From: Inia geoffrensis
Lineage: Eukaryota > Chordata > Mammalia > Artiodactyla > Iniidae
Reading direction: 5' to 3'
Assembly (NCBI GenBank): GCA_036417435.1
Contig: CM070900.1
Location: forward strand, 30,853,496 to 30,917,495
DNA length: 64,000 nt
Shown: in pieces, positions 45,613 to 58,265 of the stretch
Layout: the number at the start of each line of letters is the position of its first letter
Position numbering within the stretch: the first letter of the stretch is position 1
Made by a program: the position numbers and the translations under genes
The notes under the pieces: model-generated
Database searches by the model: none
What the model saw: the letters and a program-made list of their open reading frames with translations, nothing else
What the model was told of the DNA's origin: nothing

Positions 45613-45674
45613 TATATGACTTACTGTAATTTCAATTTCATAATACTCTTTCTTGGGTCAACCAAGTTGTCATC

Positions 45675-45777
45675 TCCATTACGACAAAAATTTTATCTTA
45701 GATGTCTTACATTCTTTTAGTGCTTTGGCAACATCCTCAACCCACTATAGCTAATCAATAAATATTTGATTCATCAG
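45675..45777 (+). mobile_element. Possible L2 3' end
   Basis: ATCAATAAATATTTGATTCA at the end and a decayed preceding phrase resemble the L2 terminus. Confidence 0.45.
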
Positions 45778-46549
45778 GAAATTATCTACTCTGTAAACAC
45801 ATATCAAGAAAATTGTTTCTCATTATCTATCAAGACTGTGAGTAGAGGAGACGTCCTCTGGAGAAAAGCATTATGAATCTTGTGAAAGAATAGTGACAAC
45901 ACAGGCCCTGGGGTTCAGATAATAATCTAATTACAAGATGCTAAAAAAGTACCTACATTTCTCGTGCTTCTATGTGTGAAACAGATACCACCACCTGACC
46001 TGACTCAGCTCAGGAGGCTGGGTTTGAGGATTTTCTGAAGTTCCTTCCTATTCCTAGATATGAGACTCTACAAATCCCGTTTGGTAATAGCAACGCATCA
46101 GACTCCTTATGTGCAATTGGCAGTTGTGCGTCATCTTTATCCTGCCCGTATGTAGTAGTGGAATATTTTCTCCCTGAAACAGGCAGTGTACCAAAAAAGC
46201 AGTCTAATAAATCTGTAGGCAAGATGCCATTGAACTAAAGATAAAGAATTCTTTAATGGTCTTAATCAAGAGATCTTATCTGTGATGTTCACTGAACTTT
46301 AATGTAAAACCCACCATTGAAAGCTGAGGATATGAGTGAGGAAGCTTCCCGTGCTGATTAAGCCTGAAGCCAATACGAACAGTACGAAAGTCTGCTGGAT
46401 TCCATTTTGAGTTTGTACCTCAACAGATAATTTGACCTGGACCAAGACAGGGCAAGAAAGGGAATGGGAATGGAGCTATGCCGTAGATATTTTTGACACT
46501 TTATAGAAAGTGTTAATTATTTTATTATAAATTATATGAATTAATATCA
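45778..46549. other. Unassigned sequence
   Basis: No gene or repeat family recognised. Confidence 0.5.
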
Positions 46550-46740
46550 GGGACATTGTATGTGCCTACAGTGGGAACAATGTATATGCATTACCTCTAA
46601 TCTTGCAACAGAAAAGCCTTTTTGGATATAAAATGTGTTTAAAGAAACTGATGCTCACTGAGAATAAGTATATTGTGCAAATTCCTGTAGCTTTTCCAGT
46701 GGCAGAGTTGAACTCAAACCCTAGTTCCAATGATTATTTG
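46550..46740 (-). mobile_element. MIR SINE, antisense
   Basis: GCATTACCTCTAATCTTGCA, AAGAAACTGATGCTCACTGA and GGCAGAGTTGAACTCAAACC keep antisense MIR order. Confidence 0.62.
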
Positions 46741-46914
46741 CTTCCCCATGACTGTGTGGATCCATGCTCCTGTTTTCTCTGAATTTGGTGACATGTTTTA
46801 ATAAAATAAATAATTCCTATACTTCATTGTTTTATAAATTGAAATAGATATTCTATTTGCTTTGTGATGTCAATCCATTACAGGTTTGTAGCACATTGTT
46901 TACAACTAATTTTT

Positions 46915-47055
46915 CATATTCTATCTTATTTATCATAACAATGTGGATATGTGATGTAGAGATTTTATTTATAAATGTGAGAGAAGTATGACTTGGAGAG
47001 GCCATGACACTGGCTTAAAGTCCCAAAGCTATTAAGTAGCAAAGTAACACTGCCT
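46915..47055 (-). mobile_element. MIR SINE fragment, antisense
   Basis: TTGGAGAGGCCATGACACTG and AAAGTCCCAAAGCTATTAAG followed by TAGCAAAGTAACA resemble the antisense MIR core. Confidence 0.65.
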
Positions 47056-47057
47056 TA

Positions 47058-47690
47058 GTTTTCTAATGTTGTGTAGTACATTACCATAAATGCAATGGCT
47101 AGAAACAACGCCTACTTTTTAGCTCACAGTTCTGTAGTTCGGAGGTCCGGGCACAGAGTGACTGGGATCTGAGTCTCACAAGGCTGAAATCAAGGTGTCA
47201 GTGGGGCTACATTCCTTTCGGCAGGCTCTGGGGAGGAATCTGCTTTGAAATGCATTTGGCCAATTCAGTTACTTCTGGTTGTATAACTGGGATTAAATTA
47301 TTGTGGGTATGGGAACCACGTAAATGGAAACTGAGGTCCCCATTTCCTTCCTGGTTGTCATCCTCCAGCCTCTCACAGATCCTAGAGACCACCTGCATTT
47401 CTTGTTATGTGGCCCCTTCATCTGCAGCCAGCAACTGAGAACTTCTCCCAACAAATCCCCCTCGTGCTTCTAAGCTCTTACTTCCTCTACTGCTGGTCTG
47501 TAGACTCAGGTCTAAAATGATTAGGCCAGGCCCTCTTGGATAATTTTCCTGTCTTAAAACCAACTGTGCAATAAATATAATGTAATCATTGGAGTAAAAT
47601 TCATCATATTCACAGTCTCTGGGGTTATTCATAGGGGGCAGGGAATAGATGGGGCCTTCTTAGAACTCTGCCTATAATAAGCACTAATAC
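47058..47690 (-). mobile_element. Mammalian retroelement remnant, antisense, family unresolved
   Basis: CCTTAGTTTTCTAATGTTGT (47053), AGCTCACAGTTCTGTAGTTC (47120), CAAGGCTGAAATCAAGGTGT (47179), GTCATCCTCCAGCCTCTCAC (47358) and ACAGTCTCTGGGGTTATTCA (47611) follow one well-known consensus, in reverse. MaLR LTR versus L1M tail not decided by eye. Confidence 0.75.
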
Positions 47691-48464
47691 TCAGATACTG
47701 ATAAAATTAGCATCATGGCTCTGTCATTTACTAACCTCATGAAGGATTATACTTCTATAAGCTATTGCCATTTAGGCATGGCTATGCCACTTACTTTGGC
47801 CAGGGAACTATAAGCTGTAGTATCATATTACTAGTTGGCAGCAGAAGCTTTGAATGACCTTATGTGTTTTTCCAGAGTTCTTTCCCCCCGAATATAAGGC
47901 CAGCATATCCCAGCTATAAGTTGATTTTTCATCATGGGCCCTGGAATAAACAAGGCTTATGGAGAACAGCCACAGAAGATCTGCAGCATATATCACGGGC
48001 AAGGAATCAACCGTCCTGGTTGTTGGCTACTGATACCTTGGAGGTACTTGCTACCTCAGCATAACCTTGTTTAAAGGTAACTGATATAGAAATTGGAGCT
48101 TAAAAGTGAGATAGCTATAAATAATAAAGAAACATATAAAAATAAAGTAAAATTTGGCATTAGCTTTGTAGCAGCTGGCAGTGGCATGGAAACTCAATAA
48201 ATATAGGAGGCTGGAAAGATGGTGAAAATGCTACCTACTTGCAAAACCAAAAGAAAATTGAGTGGTATGAATTAAACATGTATATATTTTTGAGTCTCAG
48301 TTTTTACATCTATAGCATGGGATACTACCTCTATTTTAATTCCAGAGTTATGAAGGTTTTTTTTTTTAAACGTGCAAAATATAGCTCTACTTTTTCAGTT
48401 CCTGAAATATGTCTAATTAGAAGCACTAAAAACAATTTTTCTAAACTATAATCAGTTTAGGAAT
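47691..48464. other. Unassigned sequence
   Basis: No gene or repeat family recognised. Confidence 0.5.
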
Positions 48465-48655
48465 ATTAATAATGATAATATCTTATGATCTTTAGGATCT
48501 TATTATGTAACAGATGCTTTGCTAAACAACTGAGTATGCCTTTTCCTGTTTGATTTCCACAACTATCTTGCAAGGATATAGATAAAGGATAGCTTCCTCA
48601 GGCTCACAATTCTAGTCTGAAATTTGGCCCACATTCTTTTATCCCAAAGCCCAAC
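48465..48655 (-). mobile_element. MIR SINE, antisense
   Basis: TTATTATGTAACAGATGCTT (48500), TTTGATTTCCACAACTATCT (48550) and GGATAGCTTCCTCAGGCTCA (48587) resemble antisense MIR. Confidence 0.6.
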
Positions 48656-49559
48656 TCTTAGTTCAAATTTTTAATTCAAATTCAAACTTTTCTACAACTC
48701 CTATCTCTAATATGGCAGACTTGCAAATAAAGCAGCATTCTGAAAGGCAACTTCAAAAGTGAAGATAAAATAATCATAATTTTTCAGAAAAAGACTTATG
48801 ATTTAGAGCCACGAATGTGATTTTTGAAGTGGTGTAACCCACAAGATCATAGGCTTTTTGAAGACAGACCCCATTTTTCCTCCTTGGAACACTATCTTGA
48901 AGTAACTCTCACATCCTTTCCTCATCCTGCACATACATCTCATACTTAAGTTCTTGCTATTTTTCTCTGCCACAAATGGTCTCTATTTTCTGTATCGCTT
49001 TTTGTTAAAATCTGAGGCATCCCTTGACATTCATTTCTAAAGCTTCCTCCTGCTATATCTCTAAATATACTCACTTTCCTTTGAGCTCCCACAGCGCTTG
49101 GAATTTCTCTTTTGGCACTTAAGGCACCTTGGGTAAGTGGAACAGAATGAAGACTTTGAAGTCACATTGTGGCCAATCCCCTGCCTCCGCCTCATTAACC
49201 ATGTGCCCATTTTTCAAGATTATTTTTAAGCCTCCAAGACAAGGCCCGAGTCCCACAATCAGAACATCAAGTTAGCTCAACATCTGCAACTCATTCACAA
49301 CCTTAGGTCCGAAATGCCTGTGCTGACACTTTCTCGTGTGTCGCCCCACTTGGTTCTGAATCCACGTCCCTTCTCTGAGCTTTGGCTCCATCTTGCTCCT
49401 CAGGCATGATCTCACTGGGCATCACTTCATCTACACTGCATTTCCTCCTTGACTCCAAGTAGAATCACTTACCAGCCACCAGCCCTGCTTTTTCGGAATC
49501 TAAGTGAACATGTTGCTCAGACTCACCCAGATTTCCCTCCTGGGGGTGGCACTTGTTCA
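48656..49559. other. Unassigned sequence
   Basis: The stretch 48840-49130 has a faint LINE-like look but was not callable. No gene recognised. Confidence 0.5.
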
Positions 49560-49735
49560 ACACACACCAACTGGAATGGTGACTTGGTCAAGATAATGAC
49601 CTCTGTTGAGTCTCAGTTTCTTCAAAAATAAAATGTGTAAAATTCCTTGTTAGAGTGATTTTGAGGATTCCATAAGAGAGTGCATGCCAAGCTTTTACCT
49701 CGTGCTTTGCATATAATAAGTGCTCATTAAATATG
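49560..49735 (+). mobile_element. MIR SINE
   Basis: TGAGTCTCAGTTTCTTCAAA (49607), GTGATTTTGAGGATTCCATA (49655) and AATAAGTGCTCATTAAATAT (49715) follow MIR. Confidence 0.75.
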
Positions 49736-50366
49736 CGCTTCTTTCCCCCTGCTCTTAGTCTAGCCTGTATTAAAGCTATTTGCTTCACATACTCCATACC
49801 ACCTGTCTCTCTCTTATCCCATAAAATGATATTAAGTGCCTCTAAGCTAGGTCCCAGGTGTTATTAATCTCAATATGTGCTACAGTGCTTAGACTGCTGT
49901 TTTCTATTACTGAATTAAACTTATTGCAGCAGATACTATATGTTTAGTAGCATAAGTGAGTGTGGAGAAGCATAAGGCTTGGCCTGTGCTGTCTTAGAGT
50001 CTGTTGGGATTTTGAATTGTTACAAATAACAAAATGACTAATTTAAGAAAATAGGTTTTAAGGGACATTTTTGAAGTACAGAGAAATGTTGTAGCCATTC
50101 AGGGTAGTAATATAATAATAATGATTAAGATGATCCTAAAAGCTTTAACAGAGTAATAAGAGCACTGGCCAGGATCAACAGAAGTTTCAGACATAATACA
50201 GATTTATGTAAAAAAATAAGGAAGTGGTTAATTCATTTGCTTACTGTAACTAAAAACATATTAGGACTCTGCTTCAGGCACAGCTGAATCCAGGACCTCA
50301 ATCTTATCTAACAGATTTTTCTTTTTCCATGTCTGTGATTGTCCCTCCCCCACCCCTCCCCCCAGT
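49736..50366. other. Unassigned sequence
   Basis: C-rich run CCCTCCCCCACCCCTCCCCC at about 50343-50362. No gene recognised. Confidence 0.5.
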
Positions 50367-50685
50367 TAGTGTCATCCTTCACTATCTGTAAGGGATTGGT
50401 TCCAGGACCTCTGCAGATACCAAAAGCCAACAGTGGTCCAAGTCCCGTCTATAAAATGGCATAGTGTTTGCATATAACCTATACACATCCTCCCATATAT
50501 TTTAAATCATCTCTGAATTACTTATAATACCTAATACAATGCAATACTATGTAGTTAGTTGCCAGTGTTCAGCAAATTCAAGTTTTGCTTATTGAAACTT
50601 TCAGGATTTTTTTCCCAAATATTTTCAATCTGTGGTTGGTTGAATCCCTGGATGTGGAACCCAGGGATACAGAGGGTGGACTGTA
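50367..50685 (+). mobile_element. MER2 DNA transposon (TcMar-Tigger group)
   Basis: TAAGGGATTGGTTCCAGGAC (50388), TTTGCATATAACCTATACAC (50467), ATTACTTATAATACCTAATA (50517), GGTTGGTTGAATCCCTGGAT (50634) and the end GAGGGTGGACTGTA match MER2 in order. Non-coding. Confidence 0.92.
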
Positions 50686-51169
50686 TTCTCAGAGGATGTT
50701 CCATAAGCAAAGAAAGATGGCTGTAAGTTAAGCTGCCCTACTAGAAAGAAAAAGTCTTTCTGATGATGCCCACGTTTAGGGAGGACCCTGACAGAGCCAC
50801 ATGCACATCTCTGAAAAAATTAGTCTGGGGAGAGGAAGGAGGCATTCTGAGGGCACAGCCCCACAGGCCCACTTGAACCATATGACCAGGGAGTCTGTTT
50901 GGGCAAGAGTGTTAGGGGAGCTGAGAAGACAAAACTGGTGGCTTACCATTATTTAGGGCTTGCGTCCTATCTTAAAGAATCAGCAGCAATGACAGGGCAG
51001 TGTTTTAGATGGGAAAAACAACCAATAAAAAGGAAGAAAGGGAAGAAAGCTAACTCAACTTATTTATGAACTATTAAGCTGATTATACTGAATGGTGAGT
51101 TCAGTATAATTTAGTTTTTACTAAAACCTGAGCCAAGGATTTGGAGGCAGGTAAAACATCATTAAGGGA
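50686..51169. other. Unassigned sequence
   Basis: No gene or repeat family recognised. Confidence 0.5.
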
Positions 51170-51385
51170 TCCCAACTTTACTATTTATTAACTGTTAGTC
51201 CTTGGACAAGATACTCTCCTATTAAGAACTTCAGTTTCTTGATCTATGAAATGGGGATAATACCATGCATATCATAGAGTGATTCTAATAATGCATAAGA
51301 TAATGTACCTAAAGCTTCTAATGCAATTTCTCATGTTTAGCAGCATTAGTAAAAATTAATCAACAGTAGTAGTATGATAATGATC
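51170..51385 (+). mobile_element. MIR SINE
   Basis: AACTTCAGTTTCTTGATCTA, TGAAATGGGGATAATACCAT and CATAGAGTGATTCTAATAAT follow MIR closely. Confidence 0.8.
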
Positions 51386-53260
51386 CAAACCTGAGGGGTC
51401 TGTTTTGGGAAAACATAGGCACTGAAATGCAATCATTAGTTAAGAAATCAACCCCCACCCCTGTTAGAGACAGTCACGGAGCTTCTGTTCTTCGGCTGGC
51501 ACGGCACCACTCAGCTGGAAGGTCACCCTGCATTAACATGAATGTCATTTTGCCTTCAAGTAGCAAAACAGTTCGGGAAGTCAGAGAGCAGAGAACCAAA
51601 GGCAGTTTATAATCCACAACTCGGAATTTTGTTTTTCATCGGAATAATTTTAATCATAATCTCTTCTGGCTTTCGTTCGACATAGAAATTGGAAAGAAAA
51701 GGAGGAATGGGCATATTATTTAGTGAATCCTATTTGCCACGGCATTCACAGATCACCATATGTTCATCATATATATAAAACCTACTTTAAGCTCATTTTC
51801 GCACATATGCCCCCAAATTATTTCCACCTTATATATCTATCTATATGACAACCCTAGAAATGTAGTTTTAACATTTCCGGGGGTATAGCTTTAAACCTTT
51901 TACTGCTCCAAGCCTAATTTGTTTGTTTTTATTTTTCACACTTTTCTTACTGATGGCTTTTTGCCTATTACTTTTCAAGCAACCTGGACCGATTCTCCAT
52001 GATAACTATTCTTATACCCTATGGTGAACAAATATATAAGAATCTGCAAACAATTAACAATTCAAAAAAATGCAGGTAACATTTAAAAAGAATGTGACAT
52101 TAAACGGAGCCGTGACTTAAAAATGAAATGTGGGTAAGAAAAAGAGTTTAAGCCTTTGTGTGAATTCTTATCTGTTGCCAATGCAAACTTAAATTTGAAT
52201 TTTCCTTCATTTTCATTCATTTCTAGAATATGTATATGTCTCAGCTTATCTAGAACACGTATACTTCTCAAATTAATTTATCTAGTGTGCTCTTTAAATA
52301 TAGGGAAAAAGAAAATAAAAACTGTACTGTAGTCGGAATACCTTGTTTACATTGCAGGCATCTGTCACATGGATTTATGTGCATCCTGAGTCCAAAACAA
52401 CAGTTATGTTGTTTAGACTTCTACTTTATCTTTACAACATGGACTTGTCCCTTTCAGGAATCATAGAATCATCATGGCATTTAGCAGTCCAGTATTTAAA
52501 TTATCTCTACAACACTTGAATCACATTCTATTTCGGAGGAAAGAGGAAATCAACTATTTTTTTTTTTAATTATTGGTAAAGTTGTGGAATTTCCCCCTAA
52601 TAATCTATGCAGGTTTAATTTAAATCTCATAAACAGGAAGCTCACTAAGTCAGATACCCCCAATGAAAGCCCAGATCATGTTCATTTCAGTAGGTCACAA
52701 AATCTCATTTTGGTAGACACGCATCATCTGCAATAATGCCTTGATTAAAGTGACCCTAAAGGGGCAAATGTGCATTTGGGCTTTGGAAATGTGCTGATCA
52801 TTACTTCTGAAGAAGTGAAGCAATCGAGACTTTTACCACTTCTTCTCCCTCCCATAGATCTTTAGAGGGAAAATCGTGGTTAGTGGATATTCACGTTTAA
52901 AGAGAAATGGCAGGAGATAACAGCCACGAGCAGAAAGAAGCTATATTCTAACCAACTTTTCCTGCATCTAAATAGCAAGCTTAAAACCATTAAACTTAAT
53001 ACTATTAAGACGGTAATATTTCAAAACACACATGTGCATGACCTCATTTAACTTTATCAAGAAGGTAGAAAATGGGTAGCAGTGTGAAGAAAGCAAGGCA
53101 CAACAAGTAAGAGTCACCTGTGTCCAATCACACAAATTTCTCCATTCCTAATCACGTGAGATATGCTCTATCTCAAACGGTATGTGCAGAACATTAGGAT
53201 CCTGGATTCCCTGTACTTGGTAACATTTCCCAGTGGCCTAATAATCACTGGTGGACTACG
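51386..53260. other. Repeat-poor block, about 1.9 kb
   Basis: No interspersed repeat recognised. It contains several CpGs (GTTCGGGAAGTCAG, CTTTCGTTCGACAT) in otherwise AT-rich DNA. No open frame with gene-like features. Confidence 0.5.
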
Positions 53261-53272
53261 AAGCACTCTTTT

Positions 53273-53481
53273 TTTTTTTTTTTTTTTTTCGGTACGCGGC
53301 CCTCTCACTGTTGTGGCCTCTCCCATTGCGGAGCACAGGCTCCAGACGCGCAGGCTCAGTGGCCATGGCTCACGGGCCCAGCTGCTCCGTGGCATGTGGG
53401 ATCTTCCCAGACCGGGCACGAACCCGTGTCCCCTGCACCGGCAGGCGGACTCTCAACCACTGTGCCACCAGGGAAGCCCCC
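53273..53481 (-). mobile_element. CHR-type SINE, antisense
   Basis: T tract, CGGTACGCGGCCCTCTCACT, head complement ACCAGGGAAGCCCC. Target duplication AAGCACTCTTTT (53261-53272) and AAGTACTCTTTT (53482-53493), one mismatch. Confidence 0.97.
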
Positions 53482-53559
53482 AAGTACTCTTTTGATAGTG
53501 ATTGTTATAAAGGGTAAGAAGCACAAGCACGTGAATGCCTGTTTGCAAATTCTCCTTCA

Positions 53560-53650
53560 CTAAAATGTGGATTTAACGAGGGCAGTGACTACACACTCAA
53601 ACAATGGTTGGCACTGAGTGTGCACTCCATAAGTATTTGCTAAATGCTTC
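53560..53650 (+). mobile_element. L2 LINE extreme 3' end
   Basis: ACGAGGGCAGTGACTACACA, then GGTTGGCACTGAGTGTGCAC and TAAGTATTTGCTAAATGCTT resemble the L2 terminus. Confidence 0.6.
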
Positions 53651-56394
53651 AAGTAAAGCTCCTCTTTTACACGTTACACTTACAGCCTCAAATCCCATAA
53701 CCCATGGCAGTACCTGCTTTCCTATCTACCTTAGTTTCTTCATCCAGCAGATCTGAATGCAACCGTGTGACTTTCCAAGACCACATGCAGAATATTATGC
53801 GTTGTCGTAAGATTGAAATGAGATTCATTATGAATGAGAGCTGGTGAAGGACAACACAAGAAGCTACAGACTCAGTGAGTGACATTTTAACTGGACTCCT
53901 TGATTCCAATGCTGTATGTGGAAGAGGTGGCAAGATGCACCACTTCTAAGCCCTGACCAGCAGCAATGCTTAAATAACCAGCTTTGAAAGACTAACAACA
54001 GATTCTAGCCCTGCAACAGCATAACAATGTCACACACACACACACAAAGCTGAAGACCCCATTGAAATATTTGCATCTGAGATATCTTCTAAAAAGCAAT
54101 GTGAGCACAAAAGATGCTACTGCTGCTTCAACACAGGAGCCTTTGATGTTCCCTCATTTTTACATCATAGAAGGAGCTCAAAGGGTTAATTAAAATTTAA
54201 TGATATCTGCAGTACTTTGAAAAAGTTATGAACTTGGGCAAGATCAATCACTTTCTTGGACTGCCTGACTTCAAAGCCGACATTATGCAAAAGGAGAGAG
54301 GGGGAAAACTGCTCCCATTCTGAACTGAATTCATAAGCAAGGATTTTCTCATTAGTGGTCTGTACATGGAGGAGATTCCAAGTTCAAACTAAAAAGAGGT
54401 GAGATGCCAAAAAGTGGTTAATCTGAATGTTAAGTCTTTGATGCCGACTGCATTTATGTTTGAAAGAACACATTACCAGAAACAGAAAGACCCCAAATCA
54501 GGAAATTTAGGATTAAGGGGGATAAACAGCATTTTTTCCCCCTCTTCTTTATTTCTGCTTTTGGAATCATGTTTTGTTTGGCTAGATTTAGTAAAAGAAC
54601 AAAGAAAACCAAACTTGTTTACTCATTCTCCATGACATTCTATAGAATGACATTTAAAATGGCTAATTTAACTTCTGTCAAAATGTAAACTTTGGGCTGT
54701 CTCATAGGTCTTTTCTTCTACTTGTGTCATCCTTGCCTAAGTTTCCTAACCATGATTTCACTCTCCCTTAGAGATTTATTTATTTATAACTATAAAGGGT
54801 GATGTTTCAACTAAAGGAAAATAAGTTTTTTTTCAGACACATGAATACGCTTCATTTGGAGTTATAGCTTGAGGTGGATACGGTCATTTCGGCCTAAGTT
54901 ATAAATGTAACAGAAATGCCCGTTTTCAAACAATTATGAATTGTCACTGAAAGCCAGAAAAAGTTCCCAACCTGATCCTGAAAAGACCAAATCTAATCAA
55001 AAGCTGTTATCAGGTAACATCTTGCCTTAACATGGGGGCACCAAAGGTTTGTGGTGAAATAAGAAGGGCAAATTAGCAGTATCGTATATATGGACGTGAA
55101 ATTTAGATCAAGTTCCCAATCATCAAAGATTGAGGAAAAAAAAAGAAAAATAGTTCTATGTGTTCTTAGCTGCCACACAGTGTTAACAGAAAAATCAAAT
55201 CACAGACGTGCCACCAATTTGGGAAAAGTTGAAAATGTGCTGGATTTCCTCCAATAACATCTTTCCCTCCAGATATCTCTTTCAAGATAGAAAAACAGGT
55301 TTTCTGAAACCTGAAATGGTCTGCTGGATTCTGTTGGAGACTCACGTGATTATGGATTAGTTCAAAGGAAGGGCTTGGTGCACTGATGTTGTAATATACT
55401 CGGGAAATTATCTTACCCTTATGAATGTACTCATTCCATTTGTAAACTGCAGAATCTCCCCTGGACTGTTACAGACCCAACAATTAAAAGCAGTCTATTG
55501 GCCACTCATTTTTAAAAATCTGATTAAATAAAACATATCCATTGAAGCAATATTTGGAATTTTGACTTTTTATTTGAAATTTTGATCTAAAGCAAGGAAA
55601 GAATGTCCTATGGTGACTCAAGGGGTAGAGGTAGGATGAGAGATTCAAATGCACAGAGAGGTCCTGCAGGTAACCAGCCTGAGCAGGCCACGTGTAGGAC
55701 AACTCTGAGGGCCCTGAGGAGCTGCCAGCTCAGTTAAAGTCTTTCACATTTTTTAAATTTAAAATTGCCACCATCACCTAATAAAATACATCCAGTGGTG
55801 AGATTTAGCCAGCAGTCACCTGTTCAGAACTTCTGGACTACATCTGATTTGGGGGAATTGAATATAATTACTGTGGGAGATACAAACATTAATGCTCTCC
55901 AAATTATCAGAAATGCAACAAAACACTTCCCCCCTCAGATATTGTTTATCCACACCTATTCCCTGGCTCATTTGGAAGCAATAGCAAGTTTGCTTTCAAA
56001 TATCCATTCTTCATAATCTCAGGAAAAAAAAAAAAAAATCCCCTAGTACTATACTTCTTACGTTTCCACCTTTTGCTGTTGTTGTTGTTTTTCTTTTTTA
56101 ATTAAAAAACACAATAACTCACCTCTTCCTTTCCTTTTGTCCCTCTTTCTTAACATAGTAAAGCAAGCATGAATGACTACTGTCCTTTACCATTTTAATT
56201 TTCTCTCATTTCTGAACATTTTTAACCTGTCACATAATACATAGTAAAATGATATATTAGGCAAATGCACTATGAAAAAATAACATAGAGTAAACATGTC
56301 ACAAGTTTGACAGATTCAGGGTGGGAGGAGGAGATGTCAGTATATAGGTTATAGTTTTAAATTCGATGAAAAGGGCAGACCATGCTGAGAAGGA
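53651..56394. other. Repeat-poor block, about 2.7 kb
   Basis: Longest stretch without a recognisable interspersed repeat. Contains (CA)8 at 54031-54046, a GGGTTAATTAAAATTTAATG motif at 54184, (TTG)n at 56076-56090 and an A15-type tract near 56023-56038. No exon I can defend. Confidence 0.5.
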
Positions 56395-56580
56395 TATATT
56401 TATGTAAAGACCTGAAGACACTGAATAAGTAAATGAACATCTTTTCCTTGAATGAATATTCAGAAGAGCATCCCAGGCCAAAATAGCCATGCAAAGCCCT
56501 ACAGGGGTGAATGGCTGGCCTGAGTAAGGTGAAGAAAGACGTAGCTGTGTGCAAGGAGAGATTCAATGCGTCAGGATTCT
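56395..56580 (-). mobile_element. L2 LINE fragment, antisense
   Basis: AGAGCATCCCAGGCCAAAAT (56464) and CAAAGCCCTACAGGGGTGAA (56493), with GGCTGGCCTGAGTAAGG, are reversed L2 phrases in order. Confidence 0.68.
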
Positions 56581-58039
56581 GTACCAACTGCTATTTCAAT
56601 GCACTTTTAGCAGAGCTATTTGATATAGTCCTGTCAGCTTCCTCTATTTGCCCCATCTTTCCATCCATGTAGTATTTTTCCATCTCCCTACCTTACCCCT
56701 TTTCTTTCTTTCTTACATTTTCTCTATTATGAATCTCAAATACAGTGGCAAGGTTACATCTCCTTTTTAAATCATTTTTGCTTTACTTCTATGAAGAGAA
56801 GTATCAACATAGAACAATGCCTAAAAACAAACAAACAAACAAAGAAATCCAGCAGGACATCTTGCTAATGATACAGAACATAATAGCCTTCTCATCTTAA
56901 CACACTTGTTTAGGAATCCTTGAGGGGTTGATAAGTATTGATTATACATGCATTGCCAAGCCATACTTGAACTCTCAGCTTGGGGTTCATTTCACATTCC
57001 TTCCTGTTGGTATTGTTTTTGTGCTCAAAATTATAAAGTTGTCAGATGAAGTGGCTCCAAATTTCACTGGAGAAGCGGGGAGAGGAGAGAATTTTTACTG
57101 AATTATTCTTAAAACTTCTGGCTCATTGTACGTTATAATTTCTTTCTTGGAATCACCTGCCTCCATCTTGAACAGGAGAGAAATAGACTCTCTAACACTT
57201 TGACAAGCTAAGTACTTGAATAATGATTTCACTTCTCACTCAGAATAAATTAGCTGGATGCTTTTGAAGCTACTTTGTTAATACCACTTCCTACCGAATA
57301 TTTCATGAAAAAAGAAAATGCAAGCCACTTCAGTAGTGACCATTTATGATTCTCTTCCAGTTCCACAGTATATTTTCCCAGTTTGCATATGTCTCTTTCT
57401 GTAATTAAGAAAATAATATTTTGATTCTATTTTAAGTTTTTGACATGAGAAAAAATGCTGGGTGTAATCGAAATAAGTAGTTGAGAGTTGTTATTTTCAA
57501 GTTTTATTAAAATCTAGACTTAAAATCTAGTTTTAGAACTCGGGGCTTAGTTTTCATTCCTGACCCACCCTGTCAAGGATATCCAAAAAGGTGAGCTAGA
57601 TTTCACAATACTGATGCAGATCAAGGAAGGAATAAATCTTCAGCTTGCAACTACTGGTAGCCATAAGGAGACTTCTATAGGTGATCATCAGAGAGGAAGC
57701 CCTACGACTGAAGCATCTTGCTTAGAAAGCAAAACCGATGGTGATGGGAGCATAATCAGAGAAGGGGAGATCAGTCAGGGGAGACAGATGAACAAGTCCT
57801 ACAAAGCAGTAGAAACGACGGCTTTAAATTTGCTAGCCTCAAATAGCAATGAAAAATTTGAGAGGAGGGGATGGGAAAGAGCAAGAGACCCAGGAAAGGA
57901 GGAAGAAGAAAGGGAGAGCTTTAAACTTAGAGTAGACAAAGGCAGTGGGAAGGAAGACCAAGTCAGCTCCCCTGGTCACTATGATATAAGTAAAAAGGAT
58001 AGGCTTATTAAAGAGATATTTATTTTGAAATAAGTAGAT
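56581..58039. other. Unassigned sequence containing a 139-codon open frame
   Basis: (AAAC)n at 56823-56843. An ATG-led frame at 57614-58033 (+) encodes a hydrophilic, lysine- and glutamate-rich 139-residue product with no recognised domain, signal peptide or membrane segment. Its DNA is purine-rich from about 57700 to 57970, which alone keeps the frame open. Not called as a gene. Confidence 0.5.
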
Positions 58040-58265
58040 AGTGTGGCATAAAGGTTAAAATCACATACTCTGAATTCAAACTTTGTTTCCATCTGCTTCC
58101 AGCTAAGTTCCTGGACCAATCCTTAACTTTGAAGTCCTCAGTTTCCTTAACTGTAAAATCCAATAGTATGTGTTTAACTGACTGGGTTACTGTCAGATTT
58201 AATAAAATAATTCCTGTAAAACATTCATGATGGTGCCTGGAATACAGCAAATAGTCTAAAGAGTT
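58040..58265 (+). mobile_element. MIR SINE, nearly full length
   Basis: GTGTGGCATAAAGGTTAAAA (58041) is the tRNA-like head. CCTCAGTTTCCTTAACTGTA (58137) and GATGGTGCCTGGAATACAGC (58229) follow. Confidence 0.85.

Noticed and set aside
24200..45623. Dispersed near-identical repeats as a CRISPR-like or satellite array
   Set aside because: Copies are kilobases apart, in both orientations, with individual target duplications: dispersed SINEs in a mammalian genome.
48840..49130. Possible LINE 3' fragment
   Set aside because: General L2-like texture only; no ordered consensus phrases, so not called.
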